Shown: piece after piece, positions 8,578 through 17,802 of the stretch | Layout of the letters: the number at the start of each line of letters is the position of its first letter | Numbering within the stretch: position 1 is the first letter of the stretch | Source of the DNA: Pantoea nemavictus | Lineage (GTDB): Bacteria > Pseudomonadota > Gammaproteobacteria > Enterobacterales > Enterobacteriaceae | DNA length: 64,000 nt | Assembly: GCF_037479095.1 (NCBI RefSeq) | Contig: NZ_JBBGZW010000001.1 | Span: 2,232,001-2,296,000 of the forward strand | Direction: 5' to 3' | The notes under the pieces: generated by a model | Seen by the model: the letters and a program-made list of their open reading frames with translations, nothing else | Database searches by the model: none | Told to the model about the DNA's origin: nothing | Program-made: the position numbers and the translations under genes

Positions 8578-11500
8578 CTATTTAAAATCCGCATACGGCG
8601 TGAGCGGCTGCGGAGGCATGTCCATATCGCCGTTCCAGCCAGACAATGAGTAGCGCATAAAAATCAAGCCGTGGCTGGGGGTGTAATCCTTCGCCTGCTG
8701 AATATCCATCGCCAATCCCACTGACCAATGCGGCGTTATGCGGCGCTCCACCAGCGCCTGCAAGGTATAACCGAAACCCGTGCCCGAACTGCTGTCTGAA
8801 GTGGGATTCGATGCCAGCGCAAAGCCGGGATTGAGCGGATAACGCGGCTGCCCATCAGTGTGCGACTGCGACCAGGAAACCGAGCCGCCGAGATCAAACG
8901 ACCAGTTTTCCGTGCGCTGGCGATACGTCACCGGCACCGACAACGAGAAGTATTGCTGCGGGCTGTAATAGCCGCCCTGGCCGAAGGTGTAGTCGCTGAG
9001 ATCTTTCTGGTAATGCCACAGCATGCTGTTCAGGCCAATAGTGGCGCGGCGATTATCTTCATTGACCAGTTTGTAGTAATAGCCCGCCATCAGGCGTTCG
9101 CGGCTATTATCCGCGACGTTTTCGCCCGTCAATTGATGCGCGCTGAGATCGGCCCATACGCCATGGGCATCGCCCGTATCGTAGCTCAGGCCGAGCGAGC
9201 CGCCGGTCGCGACCACGCCGCCCCAGGTTTTGCCGCCGTGAGTCGCTGGATCACGTGCGCCTGCATACGCCAGCAGCGAGCTAGAGATCGGTCGGCGTGA
9301 GGCGTTAAACGTGAGGCCAATGTCATCGACGTCGGTTTTCCAGCTGACGCCGCCAACCCAGTTGCTGGTCGCAAAGCCGATCGGCGTAGTGCCGAGATCG
9401 GCCGACCAGCGCTGGTTATGCCAGCCCACGCCCAACGCGGTGCCTTCATCACGCTGGGTGAAATCGCGGCTGCATCCGCCGGCGTTGGCATCGTTACAGC
9501 TGCCGAATGGCTCATTGTGGCCGCCGTTTGCACTGGAGAAGGTGCCCGCCGAAACCAGCACATGATCAACGCGCACAAAGCTACGGCCGTCGGCCAGCGG
9601 CGTCTCCGCCTGCATCATCGTGGTGTGCGCGGTGAAATCGGAGGTACCACCGTTGCCTTTATTGCGCGAGTAATCCTGCTCCAGCATGAACGTGGTGTCC
9701 TGCTGGCGATAGAGATCGGCGGCGTCACTGCGGATGCTGCGTTTCAGCCACTCATCCTGCGGTTGATTGCGGGTTAGGGCGGTATAACCCTCATTATCCT
9801 GTGGCTCGTCCGGGCTGATACCGCGTGCCGCCATCGCCAGCTGATAATCTTTTTGCGCTCGTTGCGGCTGCTGTTGCTGACGTTCCAGCCGCGCCGCATC
9901 GCGATAGGCTAGCGCTTTCTCCTGTGAGGGGGCCAGTTTCGCGGCGCGGATTTTCAGCTCATCGAACAGCTGTTGGGCACGCTGCGTATCGCCGCTGTTT
10001 TGCCAGGCGAGTGCCACACGCCGCCCGCTGTAAACGCTTTGCTGCGCCACGCTTGCCGGCAAGGTTTGCAAGGCGCGATGCGCTGCCGTTGTCTGTTTCA
10101 GCGCGATCATGGCTTCGATGCGCCCCAGCGCTTCTTCGCCGCGCGCCAGCACCTTCTTCTGCTGCAGACGATCGGCCAGGTCGTGCATGTTGCTGTCCCA
10201 TTGCCCAGCAGGCAGACGACGCAACATGGCCAGCGCCGCGTCATCGCGATCGCCAGAGGCCAGCCACAGCGCTGCGGCATACAGCGCCGCCGGTTGCTGT
10301 GGATGCTGTTGCACCATCGTCTCCATCACCTGCGCGCCCTGGGCTTCGCCGCCGCCATTGCGTAGCGCGCCCGCCAGCCGATAAGCCAGCCAGATATCGT
10401 CGGGGGTTGCCTGCATCGCCTGGCGATATTTGTCTGCCGCCTGATGCCACTGGCCTTGTTGCGCCAGCGCATCGGCTTCGGCCATCAGCGCATCCGTACG
10501 CAGCTGTAGCAGCCGACTTTTCGCCGTGCTGTTGCTGCGATCAAGGCGCAGCGCCTGCTGCCAGAAGTTCTCTGCCTGAGCAGTGTTTTTGCGCGCCTGC
10601 GCCACATCGCCAAGGCCAATCAACGCCCAGCTATCGCGATTATCCAACGCTTGCGCGCTGCGATAATACTGCTCAGCTGTCGCCATCTCGCCCTTTTTCA
10701 GCGCTGCATCGCCGCTGTCGATCGCCAGCCAGTAGCGGTTGGTTTGCAGCAGCGACTGCCATTTGCCGATCTGCGTGCTGGCCTGGCCAGCCTGAATCGC
10801 CTTCTCCAGCCAGCCAATTGCCGCCGTGCGATGATTGGCCCGCGCCTGCGCCTGGCCCATCGCGCCCATCAGTTCGGCATCGTGCGGATTGGCTTGCAGC
10901 GCCGCACTGAGGGCGGCAATCGCGCCCGCGCCGCCACCGGCATCGACCAGCGCCAGTCCGCGCATGCGCTGGCGATAAGCCGGATCGGCGAGCATTTTTT
11001 GCTGGCGTGCCAGCTCTTGCGCACCGCGCTGCTGGGCATCGCCTTCGGTGAAGGTTTGCAGATATTGCTGTAGGCTGGCGACGCTGCGTTGGCTCACCGG
11101 CTGATTCTGGATTTGCTGCAGCCACAGCTCGGAGGCGGCATCGCGCCCGCCGTTGCGGTTGGCAAGACGGCGCAGCTGAGTAAAAGCTGCGCCCGGCTGA
11201 TTATTGTCAAATGCCATGCGCGCCAGCTGCAGCTCCACGCCGATGTTGCCGGGATAGCGCTGCTCCAGCGCCTGCAGCTGTTGATACGCTTGCGGCTGCA
11301 GGCCGGGTAGACGCGCCACCAGCCGCCAATACTCCAGCTCGGTATTCACATCCGGAAACACGCCGTGGAAGAGCGCATCCCAGGCGGCTTTGGCTTCCAC
11401 GACGTGTCCGGCGGTGGCGAGCAGGCGCGCCTGCTGCAGCTGCTGGCGGCCATCTGCGGTGATCAGCCGTAAGCCCGCTTCTGATTCACGTGTGGCGGCG

Positions 11501-11802
11501 GCATTCGGTGCCACACGCTGCAGTTGCGCCAATAAGGTTTGCGCTTTGGCCTGATCGCCCTGGCGCAGCGCCATACGGATTTGCGCTGCCAGCACCTGCG
11601 GATTGTCGGGATCGATTTTCTCCAGCCGATAGAGCGATTGCTGTACCAAATCGAGTTTGTTGGTCGATTCCCCGGTGCGGATCTGCACCAGCAACCACTC
11701 AACCGGCGCCACCTGCGGGCCAGCTGGAGTCGCACCCGCGCCTGCCAGTAGACCCAGCGCGCTGGCGATCAGCACGCCAGGCCGCAGTTTATTCATCGTC
11801 AT
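8578..11802 (-). CDS. bcsC: Cellulose export outer-membrane protein BcsC (second locus, E. coli type)
   Basis: A 1074-residue BcsC with signal peptide (about 1-27), TPR array (to about 730) and C-terminal barrel. The barrel shares long motifs with the E. coli protein, including WLKRSIRSDAADLYRQQD, RRPISSSLLAYAG, QGGYYSPQ and a terminal PPQPLTPYADFK. It carries a Cys pair (GSCNDANAGGC) in the extracellular loop where E. coli BcsC also has two Cys. It is shorter than E. coli BcsC (1157 aa), mainly in the TPR part. The start at 11802 overlaps the end of bcsB by 14 nt; a second ATG six bases downstream (11796) is equally possible. It is the last gene of the minus-strand bcsRQABC operon and convergent with bcsZ. 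Confidence 0.95.
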   Translation of the reverse strand: MTMNKLRPGVLIASALGLLAGAGATPAGPQVAPVEWLLVQIRTGESTNKLDLVQQSLYRLEKIDPDNPQVLAAQIRMALRQGDQAKAQTLLAQLQRVAPNAAATRESEAGLRLITADGRQQLQQARLLATAGHVVEAKAAWDALFHGVFPDVNTELEYWRLVARLPGLQPQAYQQLQALEQRYPGNIGVELQLARMAFDNNQPGAAFTQLRRLANRNGGRDAASELWLQQIQNQPVSQRSVASLQQYLQTFTEGDAQQRGAQELARQQKMLADPAYRQRMRGLALVDAGGGAGAIAALSAALQANPHDAELMGAMGQAQARANHRTAAIGWLEKAIQAGQASTQIGKWQSLLQTNRYWLAIDSGDAALKKGEMATAEQYYRSAQALDNRDSWALIGLGDVAQARKNTAQAENFWQQALRLDRSNSTAKSRLLQLRTDALMAEADALAQQGQWHQAADKYRQAMQATPDDIWLAYRLAGALRNGGGEAQGAQVMETMVQQHPQQPAALYAAALWLASGDRDDAALAMLRRLPAGQWDSNMHDLADRLQQKKVLARGEEALGRIEAMIALKQTTAAHRALQTLPASVAQQSVYSGRRVALAWQNSGDTQRAQQLFDELKIRAAKLAPSQEKALAYRDAARLERQQQQPQRAQKDYQLAMAARGISPDEPQDNEGYTALTRNQPQDEWLKRSIRSDAADLYRQQDTTFMLEQDYSRNKGNGGTSDFTAHTTMMQAETPLADGRSFVRVDHVLVSAGTFSSANGGHNEPFGSCNDANAGGCSRDFTQRDEGTALGVGWHNQRWSADLGTTPIGFATSNWVGGVSWKTDVDDIGLTFNASRRPISSSLLAYAGARDPATHGGKTWGGVVATGGSLGLSYDTGDAHGVWADLSAHQLTGENVADNSRERLMAGYYYKLVNEDNRRATIGLNSMLWHYQKDLSDYTFGQGGYYSPQQYFSLSVPVTYRQRTENWSFDLGGSVSWSQSHTDGQPRYPLNPGFALASNPTSDSSSGTGFGYTLQALVERRITPHWSVGLAMDIQQAKDYTPSHGLIFMRYSLSGWNGDMDMPPQPLTPYADFK

Positions 11803-14086
11803 CCAGCTCGGCCAGACGGCGACGGCTCACCATGCGCATCAAGCGCCAGGCCATCAGCGCAAACAGCACCACGACGACGACCGCGCAAAGCGCCAGCCAC
11901 ACCGGATGGGTGGCGAGCAGATTCCATAAGCGCTCCCACCACGGCAGGTGACCAACGTAATACGTGTCGCCGACGCGCAGGCTGTTCACGCCCGATTCAC
12001 GGATCACCGTGGCGGAACCGAACACCGCCGCGCGTTTGCCGCTGTCGAGCAGCGCGTTATTCAGCAGCTCCCAGCCGCGTGGGCTGTCGGCCAGCAGCGC
12101 GACCACGCTGCGTTGATCGTTAAACGGCGACTGGAAGCCGACAATCGCGCCCATCGGTCCGCGTGAGCTGATGGTGGTTTGGCTTTCCACGGTGCGATCG
12201 CTGTCCGATATTGGCAGGCTTGGTGTCGTCATGGCGCGTGCGGGCATGTTGATCCAGCTGCGCGCCGCGTCGGCCAACAGGTTGATCTTGCCATCGTCCT
12301 GCAGATCCGGCGGAATGTCGCCGATCATCAACACATCGGCATCGCTCTGTTGGGCTTTACGCCAGTCATCGCTCATCTGCACGCGCAGTGCGGGATAGCC
12401 GGTTTGCGCGCCGATGCTGCCCAGCGCATTCAGCAGGGTGCTGACTTCATTGTTGCTCGGCTTAGGCTGAACCAGCACCAGCGTTTGCGCCAGATCGGCG
12501 TAGCGGCTGTAAGGGAAACCGGCGTTGGCGAACGCCGCCAGCGAGGGCATTTCGATGTAGTGACGATAGCCGGAAAAATCGATGCTGGAGGTATCGTCGA
12601 TCACCACATGATGTCCCACCGTAGTGACGGTTTCGCAGCGGCCATCGGCGGTGCCGCCAATAAAGGTGTTGGCGTAATCAAAGTTGAAGCGCAGCTGATT
12701 CACCACCCCGAGGCGCAGCGCCGGTATGGTTAACTGGCGATTGCTGTCCTGCAAACCCTGCATCAGCGGAATACGCATCAGCTGCTGACCGGCGCTATCT
12801 TTCGCCGTCAGCGGATAGTCCTGCATGAACTGATTGTTGAGATGCACCGCCAGCCGCGAACCATCCTGCTGAATTGGTGAGGTGTAGCGGTAGTGCAGAT
12901 CCATATCGATGCCGCGTGCGCGCACCAGGAACAGATCCGGCGGCAGATTCAGCGTCAGGCTGATGGGGTTAGGCTGTAAGCCGTCGCCCTGTAGCTGGTT
13001 TTGATATTGCGTCAGCTCGGCAAAGGTGGTGCGGCGATCGGTGCGCACCCAGTTAGGCGCGTCATAGGCCTGACGCGGCGCCAGCAGCTTCACGCTGTCA
13101 ATGGTCGCGGTCTCACCGCGCAGCAACAGCTGGCCCTGGGCAATACCTTCCACCGCCGTTAACAGATCGTTGTCGTCACGCCCAAGAATCAGCAGCATCT
13201 TCTCGTACGGATTGTCCGGCTGATTCACCATCGCTACCGTTGGTTTCTCTACCGGCGGCAAATCTTTCAGGAAGTCAGGACGATGATCGTTGGTGGCAAA
13301 CACCACTGCGTGCTGCTGATTCGGCAACTGGTTATACAGCACCGGGAATGACTGACCACGCCACGCGGCTTTGCTGCCAAACCATGAAGCCAGAATAGCG
13401 GCGGCGCGCTGCTGCACTAGAGTTGGCTGGGCGTTGAAAACCATCGGCAGCTGCAATGGGCGGCTGTCGCGCGTATCAAAAAACGGCTCCGGGAAATGCG
13501 ACAGATCGTTCTTCAGCGGTAACTTCTGCAGCGTCAGATCGAGTTTGCTGGCTTTGCCAATATCCAGCCAAATAGTGCTGTTGGCCGGATTCTCACACAC
13601 GTTGGCGTAATGACCGACCAGCTCCAGACGCACGCGGTTAAAATCGCTGATGAAACGCGGATCGATGGAGATTTGCGTTTGATTCTCTTTGCCAAGCTGC
13701 TCGGCGGTCACGGTGACCAACCCGACCAGCTCATCATTGAGATAGACCTTGAGCTGCGACAGCGTGGGGATCAGCGCGGGCGAGGGACGATAGCTGAGAT
13801 TGAGCAGCGCGCGTGTCACCACTTCATCGCTGCGCACGCCGAACTCAATCTGGCTGCTGGGTTCGGTGCCGCGTAGCGTCATGCTGCCTGGCGGCGGCGC
13901 GACCTGATTAAACATCAGTTGGCTATCGCGCAGCGGCGCGTTGGCATCGACCAGCACATTCACCTCCGACAGCGGCGGTGACACCGCACTGCCTGCGGCA
14001 AACGGTGCAGCAGACTGCGGCGCGGCCTGCGCCAGTGAGACGCAGCCCAGCAGCAGGGCGGTAAACCAACTCAGTTTTCTCATCAT
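11789..14086 (-). CDS. bcsB: Cellulose synthase subunit BcsB (second locus)
   Basis: A 765-residue BcsB of the E. coli type. Signal peptide residues 1-22 (ending AQA), two carbohydrate-binding/flavodoxin repeats in the periplasm, and one C-terminal membrane helix (about 728-750) followed by an Arg-rich then acidic tail (ELDDDE). It forms the inner-membrane synthase complex with BcsA and guides glucan toward BcsC. It lies 15 bases after bcsA and overlaps bcsC, within the compact RQABC operon. In E. coli bcsZ follows bcsB; here bcsC follows directly, so the cellulase gene is missing from this operon. Confidence 0.95.
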   Translation of the reverse strand: MMRKLSWFTALLLGCVSLAQAAPQSAAPFAAGSAVSPPLSEVNVLVDANAPLRDSQLMFNQVAPPPGSMTLRGTEPSSQIEFGVRSDEVVTRALLNLSYRPSPALIPTLSQLKVYLNDELVGLVTVTAEQLGKENQTQISIDPRFISDFNRVRLELVGHYANVCENPANSTIWLDIGKASKLDLTLQKLPLKNDLSHFPEPFFDTRDSRPLQLPMVFNAQPTLVQQRAAAILASWFGSKAAWRGQSFPVLYNQLPNQQHAVVFATNDHRPDFLKDLPPVEKPTVAMVNQPDNPYEKMLLILGRDDNDLLTAVEGIAQGQLLLRGETATIDSVKLLAPRQAYDAPNWVRTDRRTTFAELTQYQNQLQGDGLQPNPISLTLNLPPDLFLVRARGIDMDLHYRYTSPIQQDGSRLAVHLNNQFMQDYPLTAKDSAGQQLMRIPLMQGLQDSNRQLTIPALRLGVVNQLRFNFDYANTFIGGTADGRCETVTTVGHHVVIDDTSSIDFSGYRHYIEMPSLAAFANAGFPYSRYADLAQTLVLVQPKPSNNEVSTLLNALGSIGAQTGYPALRVQMSDDWRKAQQSDADVLMIGDIPPDLQDDGKINLLADAARSWINMPARAMTTPSLPISDSDRTVESQTTISSRGPMGAIVGFQSPFNDQRSVVALLADSPRGWELLNNALLDSGKRAAVFGSATVIRESGVNSLRVGDTYYVGHLPWWERLWNLLATHPVWLALCAVVVVVLFALMAWRLMRMVSRRRLAELDDDE

Positions 14087-14101
14087 GGTCTTATCATCAA
14101 C

Positions 14102-16705
14102 TTAAGTGAAATCGGTATTGAGCGACGCAGGCTGGCGCTCAATACGCTGCGGCAGCAGCGTCGCCAGCCAGCTCACCAGCGCGGTGAGCCCACGGAATAA
14201 ACGGCGCAGCGGCGCGGGTCCATACTCGGCCAGACGCAGGTAGCCTTTAAAACCCAGCAGCATAATGTCGGCCAGACTTTGCACCGGTTTATCTTCCGGG
14301 AAGCCGTCCTGCCACAGCGCCCAGGTATCGGCACGCGCAAAGGTGCACTGAATGAATTCGATGTGTTGGCGCGTGGTGAGCTGATGCAGGCGAATGCCGG
14401 CGCGACGGCCAAACACGCGCTGCACCTGGCACGGGAAGCTGAACTCCTGCTGGCCCCGACGCAGCAGCAACCACACCGGTTCATCCTCTTTCAGCGCATC
14501 GGCTTCTCGCAGCTCAACGCCTACGCCGCCGTCGGAGTAGTCGCGCAGCGTGCACGGCACCATGTGCCCATCCTGACGTGCAATCGCCGCGGGCATGGCG
14601 ATCTCGACGCGATGCGCTTCGCGGATTTGACGCGCTTCCACCGAAACCGCCACCGCGCCACCGAGGATAATCATGTTGTACAGCACCCATACCAGGCTGA
14701 CCCAAATGGTGAGCATCTCGTTGGCCGGACCGTAGGCCATACGCCAGAAGGCCATGGCGATACCGGCGATATTCAGCAGCACCAGCATCATGTACGGCTT
14801 GGTGATCACCCAATCGAGATGCCGTTCGGCAACTAAACCGCCTTTAGCGGTAACGTTGAACTTGCCTTTATGCGGATTGAACAGCGCCACCGTGGTGGGG
14901 CGCGCGATGTACCACGCCAGCACGGTTTCATACACTTCACTCCAGAACGAGTGGCGCCAGCGCCCCTGAATGCGTGAGTTGGTTAAGCTGGTGTGCAGCA
15001 TATGCGGCAGAACGTAGATGGCAATCGCCAGCGCCGGCGCATAGATGATGTAGGCGTGGCACAGCAGAAACGCCAGCGGCGCCAGCAGGAAGATCAGGCG
15101 CGGAATACCGGCGAGAAAGTGCAGCATGGCGTTGGCGTAACACAGGCGCTGCACCAGCTTTAAACCTTTGCCGAACAGCGGATTATCGAGGCGGAAAATC
15201 TGCACCATGCCGCGTGCCCAGCGGATACGCTGGCCAATGTGCGCGGATAAACTCTCGGTCGCCAGGCCCGCCGCCTGTGGAATGCGAATATAGGCCGAGG
15301 TGTAACCCTGGCGATGCAGGCGCAGCGAGGTGTGCGCATCTTCGGTGACGGTTTCGACCGCAATCCCGCCGATCTGATCCAGCGCGCTACGGCGCAGCAC
15401 TGCGCAAGAGCCGCAGAAAAATGCCGCATCCCAGGTATCGTTGCCATCCTGCACTAAACCATAAAACAGCGACCCTTCATTCGGCGTCTGGCGGAAGCGC
15501 CCCAAATTGCGCTCGAACGGATCGGGCGAGAAGAAGTGGTGCGGCGTTTGCAGCATCGCCAGCCGATGATCTTTCAGGAACCAGCCCATGGTCAGCTGCA
15601 GGAACGAGCGGGTCGGCACATGGTCGCAGTCAAAAATAGCGACGTAATCGCTGCGACACACTGTTTTCAGCGCATGGTTGATATTGCCGGCTTTGGCGTG
15701 TTCGTGACTGGCGCGCACCACGTAATGAATGCCAACGCTGGCGGCAAACTCGCGGAACTCTTCGCGCGTGCCATCATCCAGCAGATAGATGTTGAGCTTG
15801 TCCTGCGGCCAGTCGATGCCCATCGCCGCATAGATGGTCGGCTTCACCACGCTGAGCGGCTCGTTGTAGGTTGGCACCAGGATATCGACGCTCGGCCAGG
15901 CAGTAATTTCTGGCGGCATCGAGACCGGCTGGCGATTGAGCGGCCACAGCGTCTGGAAATAACCCAGAACCAACACCGTCCACGAATAGGTTTCTGCGCC
16001 AATCAGCAGCAGGCCAAACGTCAGGCTGAGCGGATCGTCCCAGTTGAGGGTTTCGGTATAGCGCCACCAAAGATAGCGGCAGGAGATGGTGAGCGACAAG
16101 ACGATCAGCATGATGGTGGGCAAACGCCCCGGCACGCGCCGCACCAGCATTGCTAATCCCCACAGCAGCAGCACGAAGACAAACTGCGTAGTGATGCCGA
16201 AAGGCTGTGAGATACAGAGCAGCGCCAGCAGGCTGGCAACCACCGCGGCCACGATAAACAGCAGCTGACGTAGCCGTGGCGGCAGCGCCTGAATGCGTTG
16301 TTCACTGCGCTGGGCGAGACGCGTTTGCTCCAGCCGGGCGGGCAGCGCGCCGAGCCATTGATACAACGGCTGACGCCAGCGCAACAGCGGCTCAGCGCTG
16401 AAACCCTTACGGGTGCGGTGTTCGCGTGGCCGCACCAGCATCAGCCACAGGCTCTGCATCGCATAGCGCAGCACATCCAGCGGACGCGGGCGCAGCGGCG
16501 AAATGTGCGGATAGTAACGCTGACGATGTTGCAGGATATGCTGCCAGCCGGGCGTTTCCAGCCGCAGCAGCGACCAGCCGAGCACGCACCACAGCAGATG
16601 CAGCGCGATGGTGCAGCGGCCCGCACCATGCTGACGCGCCACGGTGGCGCGGCGCTGTAACGCCTGCCACGCGGGTGGCATCAGCAGCCAGCGCAACGGA
16701 TTCAC
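14102..16705 (-). CDS. bcsA: Cellulose synthase catalytic subunit BcsA (second locus), c-di-GMP-dependent
   Basis: An 867-residue family 2 glycosyltransferase. An N-terminal extension typical of E. coli BcsA precedes several membrane helices. The cytoplasmic GT core has DILVPTYNEP, FDCDHVP, the TED motif at 454-456 and QRIRW at 492-496, followed by more membrane helices. A PilZ domain carries REAHR (695-699) and DYSDGG, the c-di-GMP-binding signature. All catalytic elements look intact, so the second synthase should be active. The start is GTG, overlapping the bcsQ stop as GTGA. It makes beta-1,4-glucan from UDP-glucose at the inner membrane, with BcsB as its partner and BcsQ/R/E/F/G as accessory proteins. 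Confidence 0.97.
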   Translation of the reverse strand: MNPLRWLLMPPAWQALQRRATVARQHGAGRCTIALHLLWCVLGWSLLRLETPGWQHILQHRQRYYPHISPLRPRPLDVLRYAMQSLWLMLVRPREHRTRKGFSAEPLLRWRQPLYQWLGALPARLEQTRLAQRSEQRIQALPPRLRQLLFIVAAVVASLLALLCISQPFGITTQFVFVLLLWGLAMLVRRVPGRLPTIMLIVLSLTISCRYLWWRYTETLNWDDPLSLTFGLLLIGAETYSWTVLVLGYFQTLWPLNRQPVSMPPEITAWPSVDILVPTYNEPLSVVKPTIYAAMGIDWPQDKLNIYLLDDGTREEFREFAASVGIHYVVRASHEHAKAGNINHALKTVCRSDYVAIFDCDHVPTRSFLQLTMGWFLKDHRLAMLQTPHHFFSPDPFERNLGRFRQTPNEGSLFYGLVQDGNDTWDAAFFCGSCAVLRRSALDQIGGIAVETVTEDAHTSLRLHRQGYTSAYIRIPQAAGLATESLSAHIGQRIRWARGMVQIFRLDNPLFGKGLKLVQRLCYANAMLHFLAGIPRLIFLLAPLAFLLCHAYIIYAPALAIAIYVLPHMLHTSLTNSRIQGRWRHSFWSEVYETVLAWYIARPTTVALFNPHKGKFNVTAKGGLVAERHLDWVITKPYMMLVLLNIAGIAMAFWRMAYGPANEMLTIWVSLVWVLYNMIILGGAVAVSVEARQIREAHRVEIAMPAAIARQDGHMVPCTLRDYSDGGVGVELREADALKEDEPVWLLLRRGQQEFSFPCQVQRVFGRRAGIRLHQLTTRQHIEFIQCTFARADTWALWQDGFPEDKPVQSLADIMLLGFKGYLRLAEYGPAPLRRLFRGLTALVSWLATLLPQRIERQPASLNTDFT

Positions 16706-17433
16706 GCTGCGCCTCCAGCCACATTCAGCAACAGCCAGTTGGCCAGCGTATTGATCTCTTCACTCGCCAGCGCATGCGGCCGGTATTCGCCCACCGGCTG
16801 TTTCATCATCAGCGCTTCCGCCAGCGCTTCATCACGGTGAATCACTTGCGGAATCAGGTTCTTCAGCGAACTGATCCACAGCTGATGCAGATCCTGCTGC
16901 AGTTGGCTGTTAGCGTTGAACTGGTTAATAAGGAACAGCGTATGCGGGGAGATGCGCGCGTGATGCAGGCGCAGCTGACAGTTGGCATCCAGCGTCAGTA
17001 CCTGCAGCAGACGATCGGCGGCGGCGATAAACGATCGCTGCCACGGCAACAGATCCGCCGGGATATCGAGCACAATCCATTGATAATGTGTTTTCAGGGC
17101 CGGCAGTGCCTGCAGCAGCGGCGCGGCAAAATCGCCATCGGCCGCGCTGAGCTGTGCACTTTGTGGCGGCGTCAGTGCGCCAAACGGCAGAAAATCCAGC
17201 CCGCTTTGATAGCGCTGGGCGCATTGCTGCCACGCTTGCTGTTCAAGCAGCGCGGGCGCCCAGCCCTGCGCGGTGTTGATGGGCAGATTAAAGTGGGCGG
17301 CCAGCTGATTGACCGGTGAAAAATCGATGATCAGCACCGATTCCCCCAGCGCATTGAGCGCCCAGCCTAATGCCGCGCTGAGCGAGGTGGCGCCGCAGCC
17401 GCCACGTATACCTTGCAGTGCAATCATCGGCAT
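16702..17433 (-). CDS. bcsQ: Cellulose synthesis MinD/ParA-like protein BcsQ
   Basis: A 243-residue SIMIBI-class protein related to MinD/ParA. In E. coli it localises at the cell pole and forms a cytoplasmic complex with BcsR and BcsE on the synthase. The Walker A region reads GIRGGCGATS: the signature lysines of KGGxGKT are replaced (R and A). E. coli BcsQ has a similarly degenerate RGGVGTT, so this is a family trait and not a mutation. Conserved blocks follow: DANCQLRLHHA, IHRDEA.AE and KQPVGEYR. The start overlaps the bcsR stop (TAATG) and the stop overlaps bcsA. The E. coli K-12 lab lineage has a stop in bcsQ; this copy is uninterrupted. Confidence 0.95.
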   Translation of the reverse strand: MPMIALQGIRGGCGATSLSAALGWALNALGESVLIIDFSPVNQLAAHFNLPINTAQGWAPALLEQQAWQQCAQRYQSGLDFLPFGALTPPQSAQLSAADGDFAAPLLQALPALKTHYQWIVLDIPADLLPWQRSFIAAADRLLQVLTLDANCQLRLHHARISPHTLFLINQFNANSQLQQDLHQLWISSLKNLIPQVIHRDEALAEALMMKQPVGEYRPHALASEEINTLANWLLLNVAGGAA

Positions 17434-17627
17434 TAACGATCGGGCTCCTGGGCGGCGCTTATTTCACGCAGCAGCGGCCAGCGCGCCATAATGCTATTCA
17501 GGCGCGCTTCACGGGCAATATCAATGTAGCGAAATGCCTTAAGAGAAAAGGCCGCGCTTAAGGCATTAATGTCATCATGATCTTCGCTGCCAGACGCGCT
17601 CAGCGAAAAAGCATTTTCTATTGTCAT
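17433..17627 (-). CDS. bcsR: Small cellulose biosynthesis protein BcsR
   Basis: A 64-residue protein. Its C-terminal half (DINALSAAFSL..FRYIDIARE..LNSIMARWPLLREI) matches the pattern of E. coli BcsR (62 aa), including the WPLL motif. BcsR binds BcsQ and takes part in regulating BcsA in the cytosol. I chose the ATG at 17627, which has a GGGTGG ribosome site nine bases upstream; an in-frame TTG at 17654 would add nine residues. It is the first gene of the minus-strand operon and overlaps bcsQ by one base. It faces bcsE across a 175-bp divergent region. Confidence 0.85.
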   Translation of the reverse strand: MTIENAFSLSASGSEDHDDINALSAAFSLKAFRYIDIAREARLNSIMARWPLLREISAAQEPDR

Positions 17628-17802
17628 TACTTTTTTGCCACCCAAAATCGACAACGGATGAATTGTGATTCTATTTTTTGTAAAGTCTAAACCAGAATAT
17701 TGCGACGAACTGTGCAGCGATGCGGTTATTTTTTATTTCACCAGTTCCAATCGTTGCCGTCTAGATTAAACTCGCTGCGAGGGTAGCGATCGCGAATAAA
17801 AT
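17628..17802. promoter_or_regulatory. Divergent bcsR / bcsE control region
   Basis: This AT-rich gap is the only space from which both arms of the second cellulose locus (bcsRQABC leftward, bcsEFG rightward) can be transcribed. Several A/T runs are present, but I could not fix a convincing pair of promoter hexamers on either strand. The assignment as a shared regulatory region is inferred from gene layout, which is the same in E. coli. Confidence 0.55.

Noticed and set aside
9825..10910. 361-codon plus-strand frame inside the second bcsC
   Set aside because: It is antisense to a well-supported BcsC TPR region; long shadow frames are expected in GC-rich DNA.
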